Assembly: GCA_964564695.1 (NCBI GenBank)
Contig: CAZMCC010000035.1
Location: 1-34,843 of the forward strand
Direction of reading: 5' to 3'
Source: CAZMCC01 sp964564695
GTDB lineage: Bacteria; Planctomycetota; Phycisphaerae; Phycisphaerales; UBA1924
Length of the DNA stretch: 34,843 bases
Below, one piece after another: positions 29,993 to 34,843 of the stretch. Position numbers and translations under genes: made by a program. The stretch's first letter is position 1. The number at the start of each line of letters is the position of its first letter. A model generated the notes under the pieces. That model searched no databases, was not told where the DNA came from, and saw only the letters and a program-made list of their open reading frames with translations.

Positions 29993-32740
29993 ATGCATCG
30001 CCCCGCCCTCGCCGCTCTCGCGCTCGCCCTCGTCACCCTGCTCGTCGCCGCCCCGGCGGCCCGCGCTCAGGACGTCAAGGTCGAGAAATACACCCTCCCC
30101 AACGGCATGACCGTGATCCTCCACGAGGACCACGCCCTCCCGACCGTGGTCATCAACACCTGGTTCCGCGTCGGCGCCCAGGACGAGCCCCCCGGCCGCT
30201 CCGGCTTCGCCCACCTCTTCGAGCACCTCATGTTCATGGGCACCACCCGCGTGCCCGGCAACCAGTTCGACGTCCTCATGGAGACCGGAGGCGGCGCCAA
30301 CAACGCCTCCACCGACCTGCACCGCACCAACTACTTCTCCTACGGCCCATCCAAGCTCCTCCCCACCCTCCTCTGGCTCGACGCCGACCGCCTGGAAGAC
30401 ATGGGCATCACCATGAACCAGGAGAAGCTCGACAAGCAGCGCGACGTCGTCCGCAACGAGCTCCGCCAGGTCATTGAGAACGCCCCCTACGGCATCGCCG
30501 GCGAGATGGTCTTCAAGCTCATGTTCACCCCCGATCACCCGTACTACTACGGCGTCATCGGCACCCACGAAGACCTCAACGCCGCCAACGTCACCAACGT
30601 CAAGGACTTCTTCGCCACCTTCTACGTCCCCTCCAACGCCTCGCTCGTCGTCGCCGGCGACTTCGACCCCGCGACCATCAAGCCCCTCATCGCCGGCCTC
30701 TTCGGCTCCATGCCCGGCGGCGCCCCCGTCACCCGCAAGTACGCGAGCCCCAAGGACCCCATCGCGGTCCACCTCAATCAGGTCAAGCGCTTCACCTGCA
30801 TCGACCGCGTCGAACTCCCCAAGGTTCAGTACAACTACCACGCCCCCCGCGGCTTCGCCGACGGCGACGCCGAGATGTCCCTCGCCGCCGAGATCCTCGC
30901 CGGCGGCAAGTCCAGCCGCCTCTACAACCGCCTCGTCATCAAGGATGAAACCTGCGCCGAGGTCTCCGCCGCCCAGCAGGGCTTCCCCCTCGCCGGCCTC
31001 TTCTCCATCGACGTGCTCACCAAGCCCGGCGCCGACCTGGGCGCCATCGAGAAGGCCATCGACGAGGAGCTCGCCCGGTTCCTCAAGGAAGGCCCCACCG
31101 CCGACGAGCTCCAGCGTGCCCAGGCCGCGTTCGAGCTCGGCAAGCTCCGCCAGCTCCAGTCGCTCCAGGCCCGCGCCGACGCGATCAACGAGTACGAGTA
31201 CTACTGGCACGAGCCCAACAGCTTCAAGCGCGACCTCGACCGGTACCGCAACGCCACCACCGCCGCGATCAAGGACTGGTCCACCAAGACCCTGACTCCC
31301 GACGCCCGCGTCGTCGTCCACGTCCTCCCCACCGAGCCCGAGCGCGAAGAGTCGGCCCGCGACACCCGCCCCGCCGACGCCGCGGCCGGCGCGTTCAAGC
31401 CCCCCGCCCCCGTCACCTTCACGCTCCCCTCGGGCCTGCCCGTGATGCTCTTCGAGCGCCACGACCTGCCGCTCGTCTCCTTCACGCTCGCGGGCACAGC
31501 GGGCGGCGGCCTTGATCCCGCAGGGAAAGAAGGCCTCGCGAGCCTCACGGCCCAGATGCTTTCCGAGGGCGCGGGCGATCTCGACACGCTTGCGTTTGAG
31601 AACGCCGTGCAGTCGCTGGGCGCCAGCTTGAGCGCCGGCGTCGACACCGAGAGCGCCGAGGCGAGCATGACCGTGCTGCGCCGCAACCTCGAGAAGGCCG
31701 CCCCGCTCTTCGCCGACGCGATCAACCGCCCGCGCTTCGACGAGCCCGCGTGGGAGCGCGTGAAGAGCCTCCACCTCGACAACCTCGGCCAGGCGATGCA
31801 GGACCCCCGCGCCACCGTCGCCCGCGTCTCCAACAAGCTCCTCTACGCCCCCGGAAACCCCTACGCCACCCCCGACGACGGCACCATCGACAGCGTCAAC
31901 TCGATCTCCCTCGCCGACGCGAAGCAGGCCCTCTCGACCCGCCTCTTCCCGCCCAACGCCTGCACCCTCTTCATCGCCGGCGACGTCACCAGGGACGACG
32001 TCACGAGGATCTTCGGCCCGCTGATGTCGAAGTTCGCCGCCCGCGCCACGCCCTCGGCGTCGCAGGCGAAGTTCGACTTCATCAAGCCCACGAGTGGCGC
32101 CGGCCTGCGCGTCGCCGTCGTCGACCGCCCCGGCGCCACCCAGACCTTCGTCCGCTTCGCCGCCCCCGGCGTCAAGATGGCCGATGCCTCGCGCGTCCAG
32201 CGCGAGCTCCTCAACACCACCCTGGGCGGCAGCTTCACCAGCCGTCTCAACCAGAACCTCCGCGAAGACCACGGCTACACCTACGGCGCCCGCTCGAACT
32301 TCGACATGCGCCCCTCCACCGGCGCCTTCACCGCCGGCGCGAGCGTCAAGGCCGACACCACCGGGGCCGCCCTCACCGAGTTCCTCAAGGAGTTCAACCG
32401 CATCCGCGCCGGCGACCTCTCCGACGCCGAGCTCGCCAAGGCCCAGGAAACCCAGCGCAGCGACACCGTCCGCTCCTTCGGCCAGCTCTCGGGCCTCGTG
32501 AACGCCGCCGCCACGCTTCAGGCCGCCGGCCTCCCCTACGAGACTCTCGCCGCCGACTTCGCCGCCATCGACAAGGCCACCGCGGCCCAGCTCAACGCCC
32601 TCGCGAAGACGGCCGTGAACTACGACCAGGGCGTGCTTGTTCTCGTCGGCGACAAGGCCCTCATCCTTGAGCAGCTCAAGAGCGTGCAGGGACTTCCGGC
32701 GCCGCAGGTCTACGACGCGAGCGGAAACCCGATGAAGTAA
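29993..32740 (+). CDS. Exported M16 zinc peptidase (pitrilysin/insulinase family, two-domain pair)
   Basis: This is a 915-residue protein with a signal peptide ending APAARAQ (about 25). The first M16 half holds the inverted zinc motif HLFEH (His74, Glu77, His78) in FAHLFEHLMFMGT and the third ligand Glu156 in VVRNELRQV. The second half (from about 470) starts FTLPSGLPVMLFERHDLPLV and lacks HxxEH, as expected for the inactive partner domain. It ends with the YTYGARSNF-type substrate-binding segment. It probably degrades peptides in the periplasm. GGAG precedes the ATG, and TATCAT at 29961 is a possible -10. It is divergent from the HD-GYP gene, with 89 nt between them. Confidence 0.95.
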   Translation: MHRPALAALALALVTLLVAAPAARAQDVKVEKYTLPNGMTVILHEDHALPTVVINTWFRVGAQDEPPGRSGFAHLFEHLMFMGTTRVPGNQFDVLMETGGGANNASTDLHRTNYFSYGPSKLLPTLLWLDADRLEDMGITMNQEKLDKQRDVVRNELRQVIENAPYGIAGEMVFKLMFTPDHPYYYGVIGTHEDLNAANVTNVKDFFATFYVPSNASLVVAGDFDPATIKPLIAGLFGSMPGGAPVTRKYASPKDPIAVHLNQVKRFTCIDRVELPKVQYNYHAPRGFADGDAEMSLAAEILAGGKSSRLYNRLVIKDETCAEVSAAQQGFPLAGLFSIDVLTKPGADLGAIEKAIDEELARFLKEGPTADELQRAQAAFELGKLRQLQSLQARADAINEYEYYWHEPNSFKRDLDRYRNATTAAIKDWSTKTLTPDARVVVHVLPTEPEREESARDTRPADAAAGAFKPPAPVTFTLPSGLPVMLFERHDLPLVSFTLAGTAGGGLDPAGKEGLASLTAQMLSEGAGDLDTLAFENAVQSLGASLSAGVDTESAEASMTVLRRNLEKAAPLFADAINRPRFDEPAWERVKSLHLDNLGQAMQDPRATVARVSNKLLYAPGNPYATPDDGTIDSVNSISLADAKQALSTRLFPPNACTLFIAGDVTRDDVTRIFGPLMSKFAARATPSASQAKFDFIKPTSGAGLRVAVVDRPGATQTFVRFAAPGVKMADASRVQRELLNTTLGGSFTSRLNQNLREDHGYTYGARSNFDMRPSTGAFTAGASVKADTTGAALTEFLKEFNRIRAGDLSDAELAKAQETQRSDTVRSFGQLSGLVNAAATLQAAGLPYETLAADFAAIDKATAAQLNALAKTAVNYDQGVLVLVGDKALILEQLKSVQGLPAPQVYDASGNPMK

Positions 32741-32772
32741 CTCTTCGCCCCCGAGGCAGTGAAGGAACTCTT

Positions 32773-33039
32773 CGCCCCGGAGGGGCGCAGGGCTGTAGCC
32801 ACGGGCGCAGCGACGCTGCTCTGAGCGTCGCAAGCCCGTGGAAGTCGACTCGCAGTTCTCTCTTACTCACTTCTTTATCGCCCCGGAGGGGCGAAGGGAT
32901 TTCCACGCGCAACATCCCGCTGCCCCTCCGGGGCAGTCTGCAACAAATCGAGTTGATATCCGCCTCGCTTCCACGGGTTGCGCGACGCGAAAGCCGCGTC
33001 GCTCCACCCGTGGCTACACCCCTGCGCCCCTCCGGGGCG
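32773..33039. repeat. Nested inverted REP-like palindromic elements
   Basis: This is the gene-free stretch after the peptidase. A 69-bp element (32773-32841) recurs in reverse orientation at 32971-33039, also 69 bp. Each carries GCCCCGGAGGGGC at its outer edge (32774-32786; 33026-33038), and two more copies of that core lie between them in opposite orientations (32880-32892; 32922-32934). Inside each 69-mer is a two-tier hairpin with arms CCACGGG(C/T)...(G/A)CCCGTGG and GCGACGC(T/G)...(A/C)GCGTCGC. The direct repeat AACTCTTCGCCCC occurs just upstream near 32740-32780. This is typical of planctomycete interspersed palindromic repeats. Confidence 0.85.
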
Positions 33040-33056
33040 TTCGGATCGATGTCGTA

Positions 33057-34058
33057 TCAAAACTCCACCCTCACCATCACCCTCACGAACGGCGACGGAT
33101 CCGCGTTGACCTCGCTCACGTCGTCCCCGTTGCTGTCGTCGAACCGCAGCTGTTCCCACGCGACCACGCCGCCCATCAGCTCGACCGCGACCGTCTTCGA
33201 CGGCGCCCACGTAATCCCCACTCCCAACGGCAGCCGCCGATCCCGCATCGCCCCCTCACTCAGCGCATTGTCGTCCGCGAGCCGGAACTGACGGCTCTCG
33301 TAGCTCCCCTGCACCACCAGCGCCCAGTGATCCGCGAACCCGTGCGTGAGCCGCGCCCCCAGCCCTTCGACGCCGGTCGTGCTCAGGCGCGTCCGCTCGT
33401 TGATCTGCCAGTCCACGCCGATGATCGGGATGAACTCGGTGGAATCCTCGAGCTGCGTCGCCGCCCCGCCACCGAGCGACATGCTGAAGTCCTTGCTGAA
33501 CGCATAGCGCACGCCCGCGAACGCGGCCACCGTAAACGCATCCCCCAGCTCCGCCCCGTCCTCCGCGCCCCACGACAGGCTCGCCGCCCCGAACACGCCC
33601 CACTGCTCGTCGATCTGGTAGCTCAAGAGCGGGCGCAGCACGATCCGGTACGTCTCGTCGAGCGGATCATCCGTCCCGGGCACGAGCCCCGTCGCGTTGC
33701 TGAAGTCGTACCACGACCGCTCGCCGAAGAACAGCATCGCCAGCCGCGCCCGCTCCCCGATCGGCACGCCGACCTCGAGCCCCGCCCCCGCGCGCCACAC
33801 GCTCAGCTCTCCCGGCGAGTCGTCCAGGTCCGTCTTGAACATCAGGTCGCCCGCGCCGATCAGCGTGAACGAGAACTGCTGCCCCTCCGAGATCGTCCGC
33901 GCGCCCGATTCGGGTTCCGGCGGTGCAGAAGGCGGCGCTGACTCGGGCGCGCTCGGCGGCGCCGCACCCGCACCCTCCGACTGCGCCATCGCCCCCGACG
34001 CCGCAAGCATCGCCATCACCGCACCCACCACCGGACAACGACGCAGCAAGTTCGCCAT
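33057..34058 (-). CDS. Outer-membrane beta-barrel-like protein
   Basis: ATG 34058 begins a good signal peptide ending ASGAMAQS (about residue 25), giving 333 residues; an ATG at 34100 upstream adds a Gly-rich, unlikely extension. A low-complexity Ser/Pro/Glu linker (about 28-52) follows. Then come alternating hydrophobic/polar beta strands (QFSFTLIGAGDLMFKTDLDD, WGVFGAASLSWGAEDGAELG, WALVVQGSYESRQFRLAD) ending in Val-Arg-Val-Glu-Phe. A terminal aromatic residue is typical of BAM-inserted barrels. Some planctomycete proteins of this type are classed as DUF6268-like, which I offer only as a possibility. TACACT lies 9 nt before the start. Function is unknown. Confidence 0.78.
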   Translation of the reverse strand: MANLLRRCPVVGAVMAMLAASGAMAQSEGAGAAPPSAPESAPPSAPPEPESGARTISEGQQFSFTLIGAGDLMFKTDLDDSPGELSVWRAGAGLEVGVPIGERARLAMLFFGERSWYDFSNATGLVPGTDDPLDETYRIVLRPLLSYQIDEQWGVFGAASLSWGAEDGAELGDAFTVAAFAGVRYAFSKDFSMSLGGGAATQLEDSTEFIPIIGVDWQINERTRLSTTGVEGLGARLTHGFADHWALVVQGSYESRQFRLADDNALSEGAMRDRRLPLGVGITWAPSKTVAVELMGGVVAWEQLRFDDSNGDDVSEVNADPSPFVRVMVRVEF

Positions 34059-34067
34059 AGGTCCCGC

Positions 34068-34073
34068 AGTGTA
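34068..34073 (-). promoter_or_regulatory. -10-like hexamer before the beta-barrel gene
   Basis: TACACT on the minus strand ends 9 nt before ATG 34058, with no Shine-Dalgarno sequence between. Confidence 0.3.
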
Positions 34074-34127
34074 CCGATCCCCGCCCCCCCCGTTCACCAT
34101 TCACCACTCACCGTTCACTCTCTTCCG

Positions 34128-34729
34128 CTACCCCCGCATCCGCCGCGCATACACCACCCACTCCAGCGTCGCGAGCACAAACGCCGCGAGCACGAACCAC
34201 GCCCACACTTCCTTACCACCCTTGGCGCCCGAGCCGTCCGCGTCGCCGCGGGCGTTCGCCGCCGCCCCCATCCCCGGCAGCCGCGGCGAATCGATCACCG
34301 CTGCCGCCGATTCCCGCGCGTCGAGCAGGTTCACCGCTACCGGCGACTCCCCCGGCTCCACCCCGCCCAGCGTGTACACCCCGGCGAGCTCGAGGACGCC
34401 GATCTCCACGCTCCGCGATGCGGGCTGGCTCCCACTGGTCCCTCCCCCAACCGGCACGCTCCGCGTCAGCGGCCCGTTCACCACAACTTGCGTCGCCCCG
34501 CCCCCCACGCCCCCCATCGCCCGCACCCGCACCGGATCCGTCGTCCGCAACGGCCCGCTCATCCCGCCCGCCTCCGCCCGCGCCACCAGCAGGTCGACCG
34601 CGTTCTGCACGAACAGCGGGAACGACAGCTCCGCCGGCCACGTCGACCGCGACGGGCTGAACGTCACGATCACGTGGCGCACGCCGTCGCGCTCGACGAC
34701 CGCAATCAGAGTCCTCTCTGCGCCCGCCG
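34128..34729 (-). CDS. C-terminal part of a BatA/VWA-like membrane protein (partial)
   Basis: The gene enters from the right edge and stops at TAG 34130-34128. About 200 residues are real. They include RHVIVTFSPSRSTWPAELSF with PLFVQNAVDLLVARAE, a Gly-rich linker, GVYTLGGVEPGESPVAVNLL, and a final membrane helix (WAWFVLAAFVLATLEWVVY) with an Arg-rich tail. This ending is typical of planctomycete BatA or glutamine-amidotransferase-like/VWA aerotolerance-type membrane proteins, where a WP motif and an NLLD-x2-ES motif precede a last helix ending in EWxxYxRR. The N-terminal VWA region is not in the window, so the call rests on the tail. The open frame beyond 34729 is poly-Gly from the C tract and should not be trusted. 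Confidence 0.7.

Positions 34730-34843
<114 letters not shown>

Noticed and set aside
28041..30110. Plus-strand frame antisense to the HD-GYP gene
   Set aside because: Arg/His/Pro-rich shadow; the minus strand has intact HD-GYP motifs.
32773..33039. CRISPR array
   Set aside because: The repeats are few, inverted instead of direct, unevenly spaced, and there are no cas genes.
32838..33941. Plus-strand frame over the palindromic repeats and beta-barrel gene
   Set aside because: Arg/His/Pro-rich product that runs through non-coding repeats and is antisense to a well-formed barrel gene.

Overview
This is a GC-rich (roughly 70% by eye) bacterial window that reads as a planctomycete, most likely a member of the Phycisphaerae. 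The indicators are a PSCyt1/DUF1549 cytochrome-type protein, an ECF sigma factor paired with a Ser/Thr kinase-WD40 protein, a LamG protein ending in a GC-type dockerin-like module, a membrane-bound alpha-2-macroglobulin, and short palindromic repeats based on GCCCCGGAGGGGC. The assignment rests on gene families only. The right end (34730-34843) is almost pure C and is probably an assembly artefact at a contig end.

Layout. 1-1700 (-): partial PSCyt1/DUF1549 protein running off the left edge. 1900-6922 (+): Tat-exported six-bladed propeller, ECF sigma factor, and a kinase with an N-terminal H-x3-C-x2-C motif and C-terminal WD40 propeller. 6897-7091 (-): a small two-helix membrane protein. 7438-11512 (+): one giant secreted propeller/LamG/dockerin-like protein, split into three reading frames by two apparent single-C losses, then a strong terminator. 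11747-17190 (+): a second ECF sigma factor, translationally coupled to a 1605-residue protein that joins an anti-sigma-like cytoplasmic domain, a membrane helix and a thioester alpha-2-macroglobulin. 17299-21781 (+): RND efflux adaptor and permease. 21850-22869 (+): tandem thioredoxin-fold protein.

22965-23038 (-) is tRNA-Arg(ACG) with a recognisable promoter. 23268-23672 (+) is rpsT with a promoter, an attenuator-like leader and a terminator. CPBP protease, L,D-transpeptidase and DUF892 ferritin-like genes follow. 26005-27917 (-) is an AbiE-like type IV toxin-antitoxin operon with two identical 16-bp palindromes flanking its promoter. 28053-29903 (-) is an HD-GYP membrane protein, divergent from an M16 peptidase (29993-32740). 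32741-33050 holds nested inverted palindromic repeats. The end has an outer-membrane beta-barrel gene and the C-terminal part of a BatA/VWA-like membrane protein, both on the minus strand.

Two themes stand out. Two separate sigma-factor modules are each coupled to a membrane protein carrying an anti-sigma-like N-terminus: one leads to a kinase-propeller and the other to an extracytoplasmic protease trap. The second could be a protease-sensing or envelope-damage signalling system. The AbiE-like operon has an unusually legible autoregulatory promoter.
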